From assembly GCA_017470735.1 (NCBI GenBank), contig JAFUYB010000042.1, positions 1-64,000 on the forward strand: a stretch of DNA of 64,000 nucleotides, written 5' to 3'. Shown one piece after another: positions 51,115 to 62,237 of the stretch. The notes under the pieces are model-generated. The model made no database searches, was not told the origin of the DNA, and saw only the letters and a list, made by a program, of their open reading frames with translations. Source of the DNA: Lachnospiraceae bacterium (GTDB taxonomy: Bacteria > Bacillota > Clostridia > Lachnospirales > Lachnospiraceae). The position numbers and the translations under genes were made by a program. Every line of letters starts with the position of its first letter. The stretch's first letter is position 1.

Positions 51115-52404
51115 TTACTTACCTCCACTTTCATTAAACCGCTTTACCAGATTCGCCTTTGCTCCCATTGTACCGGGACGGGCATTTTCCCGAATCGCAT
51201 TTGCTTTTTCAATCACATCCGCATCACCCGAATCCACCTTTGCCTTCTCTGAAAAGGACTTTGTGCTGATAGTTGCCGCACTTGTGATCTGGCTGCGGCG
51301 GATTCCCCGCTTTTCAGCTTTCTGGACTGCTTTTTCTTTATTCTTTTCGATGATCTCATCCAGATCGATCTTGTCAAAGTGCTTGTTTAAAAAGAATTGC
51401 TGCACTGTCCTGACCAACGCACCCGCAATCCAGTAAATACCAAGACCGGCCGGTGTCACAAAAGTAAAGAACAGAGACATCAGCGGCATCATCATATTCA
51501 TCGTCCGCATCTGCTGGGCCATCTGGTCATCACCACCGCCGCTTTGCGGCATAAGACGCAGATTCAGCACCTGGGAACCATAGGACAAGAGCGGGATCAA
51601 CAGCGCAATGACCATCGCTCCATATGCGTGATTGTCAAAATTCGTCGTCACCATGTTCCACGGCGTATCGGAAATATTGATCGGCCCGATGTAATTGATC
51701 TGGGACAGTGTACTGCGCACCTGGTCAATATCCGTAAAAATCTGTGAACCGGAATCCACAGCCTTTGAAAAGCTTTCCACAACATAATTCCACCCGTCTT
51801 CGGAAAGCTTATAGAGCACATCTACAATGTAGCCGGCATTTTTCGCGGCATCCTCTGAAAAATCCACCTGAAGAGCGCGGATATTGGCATTTTCATAGAT
51901 TGAGGTCATAATCTTTTCATAACCGTCAACCTGCTGTATATCCTTGACAAGCGGCGTAAAAATATCCTTTACACCATTCAGATATGCCGGAACATTATAA
52001 AATACGCGGTACAGTGCAAACAGAATCGGCATCTGAATCGCCATCTGCACACAGCTTCCGGTAGGGTTGGTTCCGTATTTGTCATAGAGTGCCTGCGTCT
52101 CCTCCTGCATCGCCTGCATCGATGCCTGATCCTTTTTTCCTTTATACTTCTTTTGGATCGCCTTCATTTCCGGCTGCATTTTTCTCGTCAGCACGGAAAA
52201 CTTCTGCTGGCGGTAGGTCAGCGGAAACAAGCAGATATAAATAAATAAAGTAAAGATCACGATGGACAGCGCAATACTGCCGTTCGTAATACCGCAAGTA
52301 CCGGTCAGAAATTCATAGATCGCATTCATGATCGCCCCAAGCAGGCGGGCAATCGGACCTAATATCTGGCCGTTGTATGCCGTTAAATAATACATAGACA
52401 ACAA
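51115..52404 (-). CDS. yidC: Membrane protein insertase YidC
   Basis: Inserts and folds membrane proteins with or without SecYEG. The 429-residue protein has the five-helix Oxa1/YidC core: the first helix region, the conserved cytoplasmic hairpin (LTYRQQKFSVLTRKMQPEMKAIQKKYKGK region), helices around CVQMAIQMPILFALYRVF with the groove, and TFVTPAGLGIYWIAGALVR. A large insertion between helices 2 and 3 (about 150-250) is usual in Clostridia. No lipoprotein signal peptide is seen. It lies between yidD (71 bp) and jag as in most Firmicutes. Confidence 0.95.
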   Translation of the reverse strand: MLSMYYLTAYNGQILGPIARLLGAIMNAIYEFLTGTCGITNGSIALSIVIFTLFIYICLFPLTYRQQKFSVLTRKMQPEMKAIQKKYKGKKDQASMQAMQEETQALYDKYGTNPTGSCVQMAIQMPILFALYRVFYNVPAYLNGVKDIFTPLVKDIQQVDGYEKIMTSIYENANIRALQVDFSEDAAKNAGYIVDVLYKLSEDGWNYVVESFSKAVDSGSQIFTDIDQVRSTLSQINYIGPINISDTPWNMVTTNFDNHAYGAMVIALLIPLLSYGSQVLNLRLMPQSGGGDDQMAQQMRTMNMMMPLMSLFFTFVTPAGLGIYWIAGALVRTVQQFFLNKHFDKIDLDEIIEKNKEKAVQKAEKRGIRRSQITSAATISTKSFSEKAKVDSGDADVIEKANAIRENARPGTMGAKANLVKRFNESGGK

Positions 52405-52475
52405 TCTCCTAAATTAAAATAACCATCAACGAACAGTAGGAATCGCAGATAAACAATTGATCAGATCCTTTATTA

Positions 52476-52685
52476 TTATGGAACAGGATCATAGCCTCCC
52501 TTAGAAAACGGATTGCACCGCAAAATACGCCAGCCGGCTAACGCACTGCCTTTGACTGCGCCGTATTTCTCGATCGCCTGCAGACCATAAGCAGAGCAGG
52601 TCGGACAGTAAGGACACCGCGTCGTCTTCATAGGACTTAAATATTTCTGATAGATCCTGATCAAAACGATCAACAACCTCTTCAT
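52476..52685 (-). CDS. yidD: Membrane protein insertion efficiency factor YidD
   Basis: A 69-residue peripheral membrane protein that supports YidC. The family line '[61 protein letters not shown]' is complete; the three cysteines and CNPF motif are present (long stretch given here only as [11 protein letters not shown] and [14 protein letters not shown] blocks). It lies between rnpA and yidC in conserved order. Confidence 0.94.
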   Translation of the reverse strand: MKRLLIVLIRIYQKYLSPMKTTRCPYCPTCSAYGLQAIEKYGAVKGSALAGWRILRCNPFSKGGYDPVP

Positions 52686-52724
52686 CTCATTGCTCCATAA
52701 CCGATACTGCGTTCATAAACCGGA

Positions 52725-53069
52725 TCATTGCTCCTTTTGCAGCTTATGCCGTCTGACTAAGTTGAAAAAAGACTGCTCCAATTCCTGATAAGAAGCACCT
52801 TTTGCATCTGCACGAAGTACAAAAATAAAATCAAAACCGCATAACAGCCCATCGTCGTTCAAACGGCAGATCTCCCGTACCTGCCGTTTGAGTCTGTGGC
52901 GGACGACGCTGTTGCCGACCTTTTTGCTCACGGAAATGCCATAGCGGTTCTGATCAAAATGGTTTTTCTTCTTATATAATACAAGAAACTGGTTTGCCCG
53001 CGAATCCCTTTTGCGGTATACTGCCCTGAAATCCGCTGACTTTTTTATCCCGACCATATCCGATTCCAC
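52725..53069 (-). CDS. rnpA: Ribonuclease P protein component
   Basis: Protein subunit of RNase P, which matures the 5' ends of tRNAs. About 114 residues with the key basic motif 'RYGISVSKKVGNSVVRHRLKRQVRE' (RNR-type helix), flanked by 'SRANQFLVLYKKKN' and 'FDFIFVLRADAKGASYQELEQSFFNLV'. I choose the GTG at 53069, which has AAAGGA nine bases upstream; an ATG at 53057 and another at 53096 are alternatives. It follows rpmH by 88 bp. Confidence 0.93.
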   Translation of the reverse strand: MESDMVGIKKSADFRAVYRKRDSRANQFLVLYKKKNHFDQNRYGISVSKKVGNSVVRHRLKRQVREICRLNDDGLLCGFDFIFVLRADAKGASYQELEQSFFNLVRRHKLQKEQ

Positions 53070-53157
53070 AAAAACAAGTCCTTTGCCTAAGACCATAAAA
53101 AAGACCGCGATGCAACGCCATTAGGAAGCTTTTGCTGCGCGGTCTCTACATTCATCG

Positions 53158-53292
53158 TTAGGCGGATAGCCTTTTCCGACCCTTTGCTCGTCTTGCCTTT
53201 AATACATTTCTGCCACCCTTAGAACTCATTCTCTTCCGAAATCCGTGAACTTTGGAACGATGTCTCTTCTTTGGCTGATACGTCCTTTTCAT
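53158..53292 (-). CDS. rpmH: 50S ribosomal protein L34
   Basis: The 44-residue L34 is complete: [19 protein letters not shown] start and a basic end ([15 protein letters not shown]). GGAGGTGA precedes the ATG. It is the first gene of the leftward origin operon and its promoter abuts the DnaA boxes. Confidence 0.97.
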   Translation of the reverse strand: MKRTYQPKKRHRSKVHGFRKRMSSKGGRNVLKARRAKGRKRLSA

Positions 53293-53332
53293 TTCCAATT
53301 CACCTCCAACTTTTCCAAAAAATACCGTTCCA

Positions 53333-53360
53333 ATTATAGCAAAAAGTCTGTCAATGTCAA
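53333..53360 (-). promoter_or_regulatory. Promoter of rpmH-rnpA-yidD-yidC-jag
   Basis: Minus strand: TTGACA (53355-53360), 16-bp spacer ending in TGC, TATAAT (53333-53338). A DnaA box begins nine bases upstream (53369). Confidence 0.88.
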
Positions 53361-53368
53361 GAAATAAG

Positions 53369-53519
53369 TTATTCACATGAAAAAAAATTGTAAACCGCCA
53401 TAAAATGCCTTAATTATCAATACTTATCGACAAACTGTTTATAATTTTGTGAATAACTGGTAGTTTTCAACCCCATTTTTCCTTATTTTTTCGTTGTCAA
53501 TACCTCAAAATGTGGATAA
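53369..53519. other. oriC: Replication origin region with four DnaA boxes
   Basis: Between divergent rpmH and dnaA. DnaA boxes: TTATTCACA (53369-53377), TTATCGACA (53424-53432), TGTGAATAA (53448-53456, reverse) and the perfect TGTGGATAA (53511-53519, reverse of TTATCCACA). The surrounding DNA is AT-rich. The strand switch of coding genes at this point and the parS sites 15 kb away fit an origin. A second box group and the unwinding element may lie between dnaA and dnaN (55.0-55.1 kb), where TTTTACACA and an AT-only run occur. Confidence 0.85.
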
Positions 53520-53522
53520 ATT
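53494..53522 (+). promoter_or_regulatory. Candidate dnaA promoter overlapped by a DnaA box
   Basis: TTGTCA (53494-53499), 17-bp spacer, TAAATT (53517-53522). The perfect DnaA box (53511-53519) covers the left part of the -10, which would allow DnaA to repress its own gene. Confidence 0.5.
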
Positions 53523-53608
53523 TATTTTTATTCTACTATAAAACATTGCTAATTTCTTCCATTTTTAGTAAAATAATAAACGATTATTTAAATATTGTGG
53601 GGTACTAC

Positions 53609-54985
53609 ATGGATCTGCTTCAGGAAAAATGGAAAGACATTCTGCTTTCTATTAAAGAGGAAAACAATATTACCGATATTTCCTATCGTACATGGCTTTT
53701 GCCGCTCGAAATCTATGCTGTCGAGGATGATGTGCTTTACATCCTTTTTACGACGGATTCCGATCAGATGAGCCTCAATTATATCGCAAAGAAATACACG
53801 CTTTTCCTGCAGGTTGCGATCGCGGAGCTGACAGGAAAAGAATATATGCTGAAATTTATTCTGCCAAAGGATACTGCGTCGATCGACCGCTCGGAAAAGG
53901 CAACAACGACACCTCAGGCGGCATTGTTGAGCAATGAAAATTACCGCAAGTCCAATCTCAACGCCCGCTATACCTTTGATACCTTTGTCGTCGGCGGCAA
54001 CAACCGTTTCGCGCAGACAGCATCCTTATCGGTAGCGGAGACACCGGGCGAAGCGTACAACCCGCTCTATATCTACGGCGGACCGGGACTTGGCAAGACA
54101 CATCTGATGCACGCCATCGGCAATTTTATCTTTGAACAAAATCCGAACACCAAGGTGCTCTATGTGACCAGCGAGGAATTTGTCAATGAAGTCATTGAAT
54201 CCATCCGCAGCAACAATTCAGCGACGCAGATGTCCAAGCTGCGCGATAAATACCGCACAGTGGATGTGCTGATGATTGACGACATCCAGTTCATGATCGG
54301 TAAAGAAAGTACGCAGGAAGAATTTTTCCACACCTTCAATACGCTCCATGGAGCAGGCAAACAGCTGATTTTGACCTCTGACCGTCCTCCGAAGGACATG
54401 ACGACGCTTGAAGAGCGTATCCGCACGCGGTTTGAAATGGGTCTGATGGCTGATATCGGAGAGCCTGACTATGAGACCCGTATGGCGATCATCCGCAGCA
54501 AGGTTGCGCAGGACGGCATCAATTTTCCTGATGAAGTCCTGGATTATATTGCAGACAACATCCGTTCCAATATCCGTGAGATCGAGGGAGCACTGAATAA
54601 ACTGATCGCATACCAGAATCTTCAAAAGATCGATATTACGATCGACATTGCCAAAAAGGAGCTGCAAAACATCATCTCCCCGGACAAGCGCAGGGAGATT
54701 ACAGCACAGTTTATCATAGAAGTCGTTGCGGAGCATTACAATCTGACAATGGATCAGATGATTTCCAAGGACCGCAAGAAAACGGTCGCCAGACCGCGGC
54801 AGATTGCGATGTATCTTTGCCGGACGATGATTTCCTCCCCGCTCGGCGCGATCGGCACCCTGCTTGGAGGACGGGATCATGCGACAATTATCCACGGCTG
54901 CAATAAAATTGTGGAAGAAATGGAAACAAACAGTGAATTACGGCGTGATATCGAAACGATTGAGAACAAGATCAATCCACAGTGA
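53609..54985 (+). CDS. dnaA: Chromosomal replication initiator DnaA
   Basis: ATP-dependent initiator that opens oriC. The 458 residues begin MDLLQEKWKDILLSIKEE (domain I), pass a short linker, and carry the AAA+ domain with GGPGLGKTHLMHA (Walker A) and VLMIDDIQF (Walker B) and the DNA-binding domain IV with GGRDHATIIHGCNKI. GGGG lies six bases before the ATG at 53609. It is the first gene of the rightward set, followed by dnaN at 166 bp. Confidence 0.97.
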   Translation: MDLLQEKWKDILLSIKEENNITDISYRTWLLPLEIYAVEDDVLYILFTTDSDQMSLNYIAKKYTLFLQVAIAELTGKEYMLKFILPKDTASIDRSEKATTTPQAALLSNENYRKSNLNARYTFDTFVVGGNNRFAQTASLSVAETPGEAYNPLYIYGGPGLGKTHLMHAIGNFIFEQNPNTKVLYVTSEEFVNEVIESIRSNNSATQMSKLRDKYRTVDVLMIDDIQFMIGKESTQEEFFHTFNTLHGAGKQLILTSDRPPKDMTTLEERIRTRFEMGLMADIGEPDYETRMAIIRSKVAQDGINFPDEVLDYIADNIRSNIREIEGALNKLIAYQNLQKIDITIDIAKKELQNIISPDKRREITAQFIIEVVAEHYNLTMDQMISKDRKKTVARPRQIAMYLCRTMISSPLGAIGTLLGGRDHATIIHGCNKIVEEMETNSELRRDIETIENKINPQ

Positions 54986-55045
54986 TGCACAGTCCATACA
55001 GACACTATACACCGACAATAACGATTTGATTTTTATGATTTAGCC

Positions 55046-55060
55046 TTGACACACGCGTGT
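55046..55060 (+). promoter_or_regulatory. Palindrome and -35-like element before dnaN
   Basis: TTGACA (55046-55051) overlaps the perfect palindrome ACACGCGTGT (55051-55060). No good -10 box stands at the right distance, so a promoter here is uncertain; an AT-only stretch (about 55105-55125) closer to dnaN may be the unwinding element or a promoter. Confidence 0.3.
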
Positions 55061-55151
55061 TTCACGGCTTTTACACATACCAACAGCCCCTACTGCTACT
55101 ATTACTAATATATATTATATATAGATAAACCGTGAAAGGAGTTTTGCGACC

Positions 55152-56258
55152 ATGAAAATCACCTGTTCACAAGCGGAGCTTTTGAAAGGACTGAACATTG
55201 TTTCAAAAGCCGTTCCAACAAGGACAACAATGTCTATTCTGGAATGCATCCTGATTGACGCATCGGCCAGCGATATCCGGCTGACTTCCAATGATATGGA
55301 AATCGGTATCGAAACAATCGTACCGGGATCCATCCAGGAACGGGGCAGAGTCGCACTGGATGCCAAAATTTTTGTGGATATGGTACGCAACCTGCCGAAT
55401 AATCAGGTGACGATTGCTTCGGATGACCGTTTTCAGACGCAGATTGACTGTGAGAAAGCGCATTTTACCGTACCCGGCAAGAGCGGGGAGGATTTTCCGT
55501 ATATTCCGGTCATTCCGAGAAATATCCCGGTTGAGATTTCACAGTTCACGCTCCGTGAGACGATCCGGCAGACCATCTTTTCCATTTCGGAAAATGACAA
55601 CAACCGGATGATGGGCGGTGAGCTGTTTGAGGTCAAAGGCGACAAGCTCCGCGTGGCATCTTTGGACGGACACCGTATTTCAATCCGCAATATCCGTCTG
55701 AAAGAGTCGTATGAGAATACTTCGGTGGTCGTGCCCGGCAAGACATTAAATGAGATTTCCAAGATTATCGGCGGATCTTTGGATGAGATGGTACAGATAT
55801 ACATTACGGAGAACCATATTATCTTTGAATTTGACCAGACCACGGTGGTGTCAAGGCTGATTGAAGGAGATTTTTTCCGGATCGACCAGATGCTTTCAAA
55901 TGATTATGAGACAAAGCTTGCCATCAACCGTAAGGATCTGATGGACAGTATCGGCCGCGCAACCCTGATGGTCAATGAATCAGATAAGAAGCCGATCATT
56001 CTCAATATCCATGATCAGGTATTCAATATGACGATATCCACTTTCCGCGGCAATTTTGAAGAGGAATTGACGATGATGAAAGAGGGGCGGGATATTATGA
56101 TCGCATTCAATCCGAAGTTCCTGATGGAAGCGCTGCGGGCAATTGATGATGAAAATGTGACGATGTATATGCTGACTCCGAAATCGCCCTGCTTCATCCG
56201 CAACGAAGGTGAAGATTATATTTATCTGATCCTGCCGGTTAATTTTAATGCGGGGTGA
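55152..56258 (+). CDS. dnaN: DNA polymerase III beta sliding clamp
   Basis: Ring-shaped processivity clamp. The 368 residues form the three repeated clamp domains: MKITCSQAELLKGLNIVSKA start, 'TTMSILECILIDA', and the C-terminal 'FNPKFLMEALRAIDDENVTMYM' and 'YLILPVNFN' (binding pocket end). GAAAGGAG precedes the ATG. Followed by yaaA at four bases. Confidence 0.97.
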   Translation: MKITCSQAELLKGLNIVSKAVPTRTTMSILECILIDASASDIRLTSNDMEIGIETIVPGSIQERGRVALDAKIFVDMVRNLPNNQVTIASDDRFQTQIDCEKAHFTVPGKSGEDFPYIPVIPRNIPVEISQFTLRETIRQTIFSISENDNNRMMGGELFEVKGDKLRVASLDGHRISIRNIRLKESYENTSVVVPGKTLNEISKIIGGSLDEMVQIYITENHIIFEFDQTTVVSRLIEGDFFRIDQMLSNDYETKLAINRKDLMDSIGRATLMVNESDKKPIILNIHDQVFNMTISTFRGNFEEELTMMKEGRDIMIAFNPKFLMEALRAIDDENVTMYMLTPKSPCFIRNEGEDYIYLILPVNFNAG

Positions 56259-56262
56259 TGTG

Positions 56263-56484
56263 ATGACAGAAGAAGTGATCCACATCCGGGAAGGCGAGAC
56301 ATTTATCCGTCTTGGGCAGGCATTGAAGCTGGTCGGCGCAGTCGGAAGTGGCGTTGACGCTAAAATCGTGATCTCGGAAGGGCAAGTGACGGTAAATGGG
56401 GAAGTCGAAGTACGCCGCGGAAGAAAGCTGTATCCGGGGGATATTGCTGTTTTTGAGGATTATCAGATAAAGGTAATGGAATAA
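56263..56484 (+). CDS. yaaA: S4-domain RNA-binding protein YaaA
   Basis: A 73-residue S4-like RNA-binding protein, always between dnaN and recF in Firmicutes and implicated in ribosome work. 'IRLGQALKLVGAVGSGVDAKIVISEGQVTVNGEVEVRRGRKLYPGD' covers the S4 fold (given here as family description; key blocks FIRLGQALKLVG and VNGEVEVRRGRKL). ATG 56263 follows GGGG by seven bases; its stop overlaps the recF start (TAATG). Confidence 0.92.
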   Translation: MTEEVIHIREGETFIRLGQALKLVGAVGSGVDAKIVISEGQVTVNGEVEVRRGRKLYPGDIAVFEDYQIKVME

Positions 56485-57581
56485 TGATCCTTGAGAGCCT
56501 GGAGCTTAAGAATTTTCGCAATTATGAGACGCTGTCTGTGCAGTTTGATGAACGGACAAATATCATTTACGGACAGAATGCGCAGGGCAAGACCAATATT
56601 TTGGAAGCGGCATATGTCAGCGGCACTTCCCGCTCGCACAAGGGGAGCCGTGACCGGGAGATGATCCGGTTTGACTGTGATGAGGGACATATCCGGGCAA
56701 CAGTGCGCAGGCAGAACGCAACACAGACAATTGATATACATTTAAAAAAAGGGCGAAAAAAGGGAATAGCGATCAACCGGATTCCGGTGCGTCGTGCAAG
56801 TGAACTGCTTGGTATTTTAAATATCATTTTTTTTTCGCCGGAAGATTTGAACATTATCAAAAATTCCCCGCAGATGAGACGGCGGTTTTTGGATGTGGAG
56901 CTGTGTCAGTTAGACCGGATCTATCTGTCGGATCTGAACCATTACAATAAGGTGCTGGCGCAGAGAGGGCAGCTTTTAAAGGATTTATACTACCATCCGG
57001 ATTTAAGGGATACGCTGGATGTGTGGGATGCGCAGCTTGTGGAATACGGAAAGCGGATCATCGAGCGGCGGCAGGCATTTGTCGAGGAGCTTGCACCGGT
57101 TATTTATGAGATGCATTACCATATTTCGGGAGAAAAGGAAAAGCTGTCGGTATCTTATGAGGGAAATACTTCTGTTGAAAAGTTTGAAGATGAACTTTTC
57201 GCGGCACGGCCAAAGGATGAGAAGCTTGGCCAGACGACAGTCGGGCCGCACCGTGATGACATCCGGTTTTCAATCGACAATGTTGATATCCGGCGGTTTG
57301 GTTCACAGGGACAGCAACGGACTTGCGCATTGTCGCTGAAACTGTCGGAGATCCATCTGGTAAAAAAGCGGATCGGCGATACACCGGTTCTGCTGTTGGA
57401 TGATGTGCTTTCGGAGCTGGACAGTTCACGGCAGAATTTTCTGCTGGACAATCTGCACCAGACACAGACGATCATTACCTGCACGGGGATGGATGATTTT
57501 GTGAAGAACCGGTTTGCGGTGGACAGGGTGTTTGAAGTGGCGGATGGGAAAATAGTTAGGAAAAGGTATGGAGAAGAATAA
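56484..57581 (+). CDS. recF: DNA replication and repair protein RecF
   Basis: SMC-like ATPase that helps load RecA at gaps. The 365 residues show Walker [14 protein letters not shown], the ABC-type signature [18 protein letters not shown], and Walker [14 protein letters not shown]. Start overlaps yaaA by one base and end overlaps gyrB by 14 bases, so yaaA, recF and gyrB are coupled. Confidence 0.96.
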   Translation: MILESLELKNFRNYETLSVQFDERTNIIYGQNAQGKTNILEAAYVSGTSRSHKGSRDREMIRFDCDEGHIRATVRRQNATQTIDIHLKKGRKKGIAINRIPVRRASELLGILNIIFFSPEDLNIIKNSPQMRRRFLDVELCQLDRIYLSDLNHYNKVLAQRGQLLKDLYYHPDLRDTLDVWDAQLVEYGKRIIERRQAFVEELAPVIYEMHYHISGEKEKLSVSYEGNTSVEKFEDELFAARPKDEKLGQTTVGPHRDDIRFSIDNVDIRRFGSQGQQRTCALSLKLSEIHLVKKRIGDTPVLLLDDVLSELDSSRQNFLLDNLHQTQTIITCTGMDDFVKNRFAVDRVFEVADGKIVRKRYGEE

Positions 57582-59493
57582 AGTAGAAGAATACGGCGCG
57601 GATCAGATACAAATATTGGAAGGACTGCAGGCGGTGCGGAAGCGTCCCGGCATGTACATTGGATCGACATCAGAGCGGGGACTGCACCATCTGGTCTATG
57701 AAATTGTGGACAATGCGGTAGATGAAGCGCTTGCCGGCTTTTGTTCGTCTATTTTTGTGACGATCAATAAAGACGGCTCTGTGACGGTTGTTGACGATGG
57801 CAGAGGCATTCCGACAGGGATCAACCACAAGGCGGGGATTCCTGCTGTGGAAGTAGTTTTCACGATTCTGCACGCCGGGGGAAAATTCGGTGGCGGCGGA
57901 TACAAGGTATCCGGCGGATTGCACGGGGTAGGCGCGTCAGTCGTCAATGCTCTGTCCAATTGGCTTGTCGTGGAAATCCGCCGCGAAGGAAAAGTATATG
58001 AGCAGCGGTATGAGCGGGGCAATACGATGTATCCGCTCAGGGAAATCGGTACCTGTGATCCTGATGATACCGGTACAAAGGTGACCTTTTATCCTGACGA
58101 TACCATTTTTGAGACAACGGTTTTCGATTACAACACGCTGCGGACGAGACTGCGGGAAACGGCGTTTTTGACAAAGGATTTAAAGATTACGATCCGCGAT
58201 GAGCGGGAAGAGGAGATCAGGGAGGATACCTTCCACTATGAAGGCGGAATCAAGGAATTTGTGACTTATCTGAACCGCAGCACGACACCGCTGTACGATG
58301 AGGTGATCTACTGTGAAGGTGAAAAGGACAATGTGTTAGTAGAAGTGGCAATGCAGCACAACGACGGATACAACGATTCCGCGTACAGCTTTGTCAACAA
58401 TATCATCACGCCGGAAGGAGGAATGCATCTGTCCGGCTTCCGGAGTGCATTGACCCGGACGATCAACAATTATGCCCGCGAGCATAAAATTTTAAAAGAA
58501 AAAGACCCTGCATTGGCGGGTGAAGATATCCGCGAAGGACTGACGGCGATCATTTCGGTCAAGATCGAAGAGCCTCAGTTTGAGGGGCAGACAAAGCAGA
58601 AGCTCGGCAATTCCGAGGCAAGAAGCGCGGTAGACGCGATTTTGTCGGAACAGCTTGTTTATTTCTTGGAACAGAATCCTCGTGTCGCAAAAACGATTTG
58701 CGACAAATCTGTATTGTCGCAAAGGGCGAGAGAGGCAGCGAGAAAGGCGCGGAACGCGACAAGAAAGACGGCTTTGGAATCGACAGCGCTGCCTGGTAAG
58801 TTAGCAGATTGCACAGATAAAGACCCTAAAAATTGTGAAATATTTATTGTCGAGGGTGATTCGGCAGGCGGTTCGGCAAAGACGGCGAGGAGCCGCGCGA
58901 CTCAGGCAATCCTACCATTGCGCGGCAAGATCTTAAATGTCGAAAAGGCAAGGGAAGACCGGATTTATGGAAATGAAGAGATCCGCGCAATGATCACGGC
59001 GTTTGGCACCGGGATCCATGAGGATTTTGATATCAATAAATTGCGCTATCATAAGATTATCATCATGACCGATGCCGATGTGGACGGGGCGCATATTGCG
59101 ACGCTGATGCTGACCTTTTTGTACCGGTTCATGCCGCAGCTGATCAAGCAGGGCTTTGTCTATCTGGCGACGCCGCCGTTGTACAAGATCGAAAAGAATA
59201 AAAAGGTCCGGTACGCGTACAGTGATGAAGAGCTGAACAGCATTTTGGTGGAAATCGGACGGGACGGGAACAACAAGATCCAGCGCTACAAAGGTCTTGG
59301 CGAGATGGATGCGGAACAGCTTTGGGAGACGACAATGGATCCCGAAAAACGCATTTTGAAAAAAGTGATGTTCAATGAAGACGATGCTTCCAACATTGAC
59401 GCGATTTTCTCCACGCTGATGGGCGACAAGGTCGAACCCCGCCGGGAATTTATCGAAGAAAATGCGAAGTATGTGCAGAATTTGGATATATAG
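57568..59493 (+). CDS. gyrB: DNA gyrase subunit B
   Basis: ATPase subunit of gyrase. The 641 residues contain the GHKL ATPase ([37 protein letters not shown]), the transducer and the TOPRIM domain ([25 protein letters not shown]), and the end [20 protein letters not shown]. The length is of the compact Gram-positive form. Overlaps recF by 14 bases; gyrA follows at 20 bp. Confidence 0.97.
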   Translation: MEKNKVEEYGADQIQILEGLQAVRKRPGMYIGSTSERGLHHLVYEIVDNAVDEALAGFCSSIFVTINKDGSVTVVDDGRGIPTGINHKAGIPAVEVVFTILHAGGKFGGGGYKVSGGLHGVGASVVNALSNWLVVEIRREGKVYEQRYERGNTMYPLREIGTCDPDDTGTKVTFYPDDTIFETTVFDYNTLRTRLRETAFLTKDLKITIRDEREEEIREDTFHYEGGIKEFVTYLNRSTTPLYDEVIYCEGEKDNVLVEVAMQHNDGYNDSAYSFVNNIITPEGGMHLSGFRSALTRTINNYAREHKILKEKDPALAGEDIREGLTAIISVKIEEPQFEGQTKQKLGNSEARSAVDAILSEQLVYFLEQNPRVAKTICDKSVLSQRAREAARKARNATRKTALESTALPGKLADCTDKDPKNCEIFIVEGDSAGGSAKTARSRATQAILPLRGKILNVEKAREDRIYGNEEIRAMITAFGTGIHEDFDINKLRYHKIIIMTDADVDGAHIATLMLTFLYRFMPQLIKQGFVYLATPPLYKIEKNKKVRYAYSDEELNSILVEIGRDGNNKIQRYKGLGEMDAEQLWETTMDPEKRILKKVMFNEDDASNIDAIFSTLMGDKVEPRREFIEENAKYVQNLDI

Positions 59494-59513
59494 ACCAGAA
59501 ATAAGGAATAATT

Positions 59514-62117
59514 ATGGACGACACAATTTTTGACCAGATACAAGAGGTTGATCTGAAAAAAACGATGGAGACATCGTATATAGATTATGCGATGAGCGTC
59601 ATTGCGAGCCGTGCGCTGCCGGATGTGCGTGACGGGTTAAAGCCGGTGCAGAGGCGCGTGCTCTACTCCATGATCGAGCTGAACAACGGACCGGACAAGC
59701 CGCACCGTAAATGTGCCCGTATCGTCGGTGATACGATGGGTAAATACCATCCGCACGGAGATTCGTCGATTTATGGGGCTCTTGTCAATATGGCCCAGGA
59801 GTGGTCGACCCGTTATCCGCTTGTGGACGGCCATGGAAATTTCGGTTCCGTGGACGGCGACGCGGCGGCAGCCATGCGATATACCGAAGCAAGACTTTCC
59901 AAGATTTCAATGGAGATGCTTGCGGATATCAACAAAGATACCGTCGACTTTATGCCTAACTTTGACGAGACGGAAAAAGAACCGACGGTTCTGCCGTCCC
60001 GTTATCCGAATCTGCTCGTCAATGGCACGACCGGCATTGCGGTCGGTATGGCGACGAATATTCCGCCGCACAATCTGCGCGAAGTAGTAGGCGGTGTGGT
60101 AAAAATGATCGACAATCAGATTAATGAAGACCGGGATACGGATATCGAAGAGCTTTTGTCTGTCGTGCAGGGTCCGGATTTTCCGACGGGAGGCGTGATT
60201 CTCGGGCGGCGCGGCATTGAAGAAGCATACCGCACTGGCAGAGGAAAGATCCGCGTGCGTGCCGTGACGGATATCGAGCCGATGAACAACGGCAAGAACC
60301 GCATTGTTGTAACTGAACTGCCTTTTATGGTCAACAAAGCCCGCCTGATCGAAAATATGGCGAAGCTGGTCAAAGAAAAGCGCTTGGACGGCATTACCGA
60401 TCTGCGGGATGAGTCTTCGCGTGAAGGAATGCGGATTTCGATTGAACTGCGCAAGGATGTCAATCCGACTGTGATGCTCAATCAATTGTACAAGCATACA
60501 CAGCTGCAGGACACATTCGGCGTGATCATGCTGGCTTTGGTCAACAATGAGCCAAAGATCCTGAATCTGCACGATGTACTGCATCATTACCTCGACCATC
60601 AGAAGGATGTGGTGACCCGCCGGACAAAGTATGAGCTGAATAAGGCAGAAGAGAGGGCACACATTTTAGAGGGGTTGCTGATCGCTCTTGACAATATTGA
60701 CGAAGTGATCGCGATCATCCGCGGTTCGGAAAATGTCAGTGTCGCAAAGCAGCAGTTGATGGATCGTTTCGGACTGTCTGAAGCGCAGGCACAGGCCATC
60801 GTCGATATGCGTCTGCGCGCGCTGACCGGCTTGGAGCGGAGCAAGCTGGAGGATGAATACAATGAACTGATGGCCCGCATTGGCCGGTTAAAGGAAATCC
60901 TTGGTGATGTAAAGGTCCTTCTTTCCGTCATCAAAGAGGAAATCCAGACGATTGCGGATAAATATGGTGATGACCGCCGGACAGCAATCGGGTTTGATGA
61001 ATACGATGTGTCGATGGAAGATCTGATTCCGGTGACAAATACGGTCATTACCTTTACGAAGCTTGGTTATATTAAGCGGATGCGGATCGACAACTTCAAG
61101 TCGCAGAACCGCGGGGGCAAGGGAATCAAGGGAATGGAAACGATAGAGGATGACTTTATCGTGGAAATGATGATGACGACCTCGCACCATTATATGATGT
61201 TCTTTACGAATTTCGGCAGGGTGTACCGGCTCAAAGCATACGAAATTCCTGAGGCATCAAGGACCGCGCGGGGGACGGCAATCGTCAATCTGATCCCGCT
61301 GATGCCGGATGAAAAGATTACTTCAATGATCCCGATGAAAGAGTACCGGGATGACCAGTATCTCGTGATGGCGACAATGCAGGGAATCATCAAGCGGACA
61401 CGGCTGTCAGAATTTGCCAATATCCGCAAGAATGGACTGGCAGCGATTTCCCTGCGGGATGAGGACAAGCTGATCGAAGTCAAGCGGGCGACCGATGACG
61501 ATGAGATCATGCTGTTTACGAAATTTGGCCAGTGCATCCGTTTCCATGTGTCGGATGTGAGGAGCATGGGCCGCATTTCCCGCGGCGTGATCGGAATGAA
61601 TCTGATGGATGAAGATCATGTGATCGCAATGCAATTGGCATCCCAGGGCGAGAGTGTGATGATCGTGTCAGAAAAGGGTCTCGGAAAATGCACCTTGATT
61701 TCTGAATTTACGATCCATCACCGCGGCGGAAAAGGAATCAAATGCTATAAGATTACCGAAAAGACCGGCAACCTGGTTGGCATTAAGGCAGTGGAAAAAG
61801 ACGATGAAGTGATGCTGATCAACACCGAAGGGACGATCATCCGTATCCGCGTAGCCGATACAGCGCTTTCATCCCGTGTGACAAGCGGCGTAAAGCTGAT
61901 CAATCTGAAAGATAATGAAAAGGTTGCATCGATTGCCAAGGTGCGGAAAGAAGTGCTGATCGAAGAACAGGCAGAGCAGGCAGCAGGGGAACCAGAAGGC
62001 GCTGCTGAACAGATGGATGATGCAGAGGAAGAAGTAATCGCAATCGTTGATGCGGATGCGGCAACAAATGAAATGACAGAACCCGAAATAATAGAAAATG
62101 AGAGCACGGACGATTAA
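59514..62117 (+). CDS. gyrA: DNA gyrase subunit A
   Basis: Breakage-reunion subunit of gyrase. The 867 residues have the catalytic Tyr in [13 protein letters not shown], the quinolone-determining region ([16 protein letters not shown]), the coiled-coil gate, and a six-bladed C-terminal domain. The GyrA box reads QNRGGKG instead of the canonical QRRGGKG, and a second GGKG ([11 protein letters not shown]) lies further on. A ~50-residue acidic tail (Glu/Asp/Ala-rich) ends the protein. AAGGA-type Shine-Dalgarno upstream. Confidence 0.97.
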   Translation: MDDTIFDQIQEVDLKKTMETSYIDYAMSVIASRALPDVRDGLKPVQRRVLYSMIELNNGPDKPHRKCARIVGDTMGKYHPHGDSSIYGALVNMAQEWSTRYPLVDGHGNFGSVDGDAAAAMRYTEARLSKISMEMLADINKDTVDFMPNFDETEKEPTVLPSRYPNLLVNGTTGIAVGMATNIPPHNLREVVGGVVKMIDNQINEDRDTDIEELLSVVQGPDFPTGGVILGRRGIEEAYRTGRGKIRVRAVTDIEPMNNGKNRIVVTELPFMVNKARLIENMAKLVKEKRLDGITDLRDESSREGMRISIELRKDVNPTVMLNQLYKHTQLQDTFGVIMLALVNNEPKILNLHDVLHHYLDHQKDVVTRRTKYELNKAEERAHILEGLLIALDNIDEVIAIIRGSENVSVAKQQLMDRFGLSEAQAQAIVDMRLRALTGLERSKLEDEYNELMARIGRLKEILGDVKVLLSVIKEEIQTIADKYGDDRRTAIGFDEYDVSMEDLIPVTNTVITFTKLGYIKRMRIDNFKSQNRGGKGIKGMETIEDDFIVEMMMTTSHHYMMFFTNFGRVYRLKAYEIPEASRTARGTAIVNLIPLMPDEKITSMIPMKEYRDDQYLVMATMQGIIKRTRLSEFANIRKNGLAAISLRDEDKLIEVKRATDDDEIMLFTKFGQCIRFHVSDVRSMGRISRGVIGMNLMDEDHVIAMQLASQGESVMIVSEKGLGKCTLISEFTIHHRGGKGIKCYKITEKTGNLVGIKAVEKDDEVMLINTEGTIIRIRVADTALSSRVTSGVKLINLKDNEKVASIAKVRKEVLIEEQAEQAAGEPEGAAEQMDDAEEEVIAIVDADAATNEMTEPEIIENESTDD

Positions 62118-62237
62118 ATAGCATAAAAAGAGGAGCTTAGTACTGTCCCACGAACACAATGTGTGAGTGGATGACAGCACTGGCATCCGACAGTGTAAGC
62201 TAGATAATAACATGCGATATTATAGGGAGGTAAATTT

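Noticed and set aside
62118-62237. Possible riboswitch or structured leader before the fumarase operon
   Set aside because: Short complementary pieces (CACTG/CAGTG, TGTGTG) are present but no known consensus or expression platform can be recognised.
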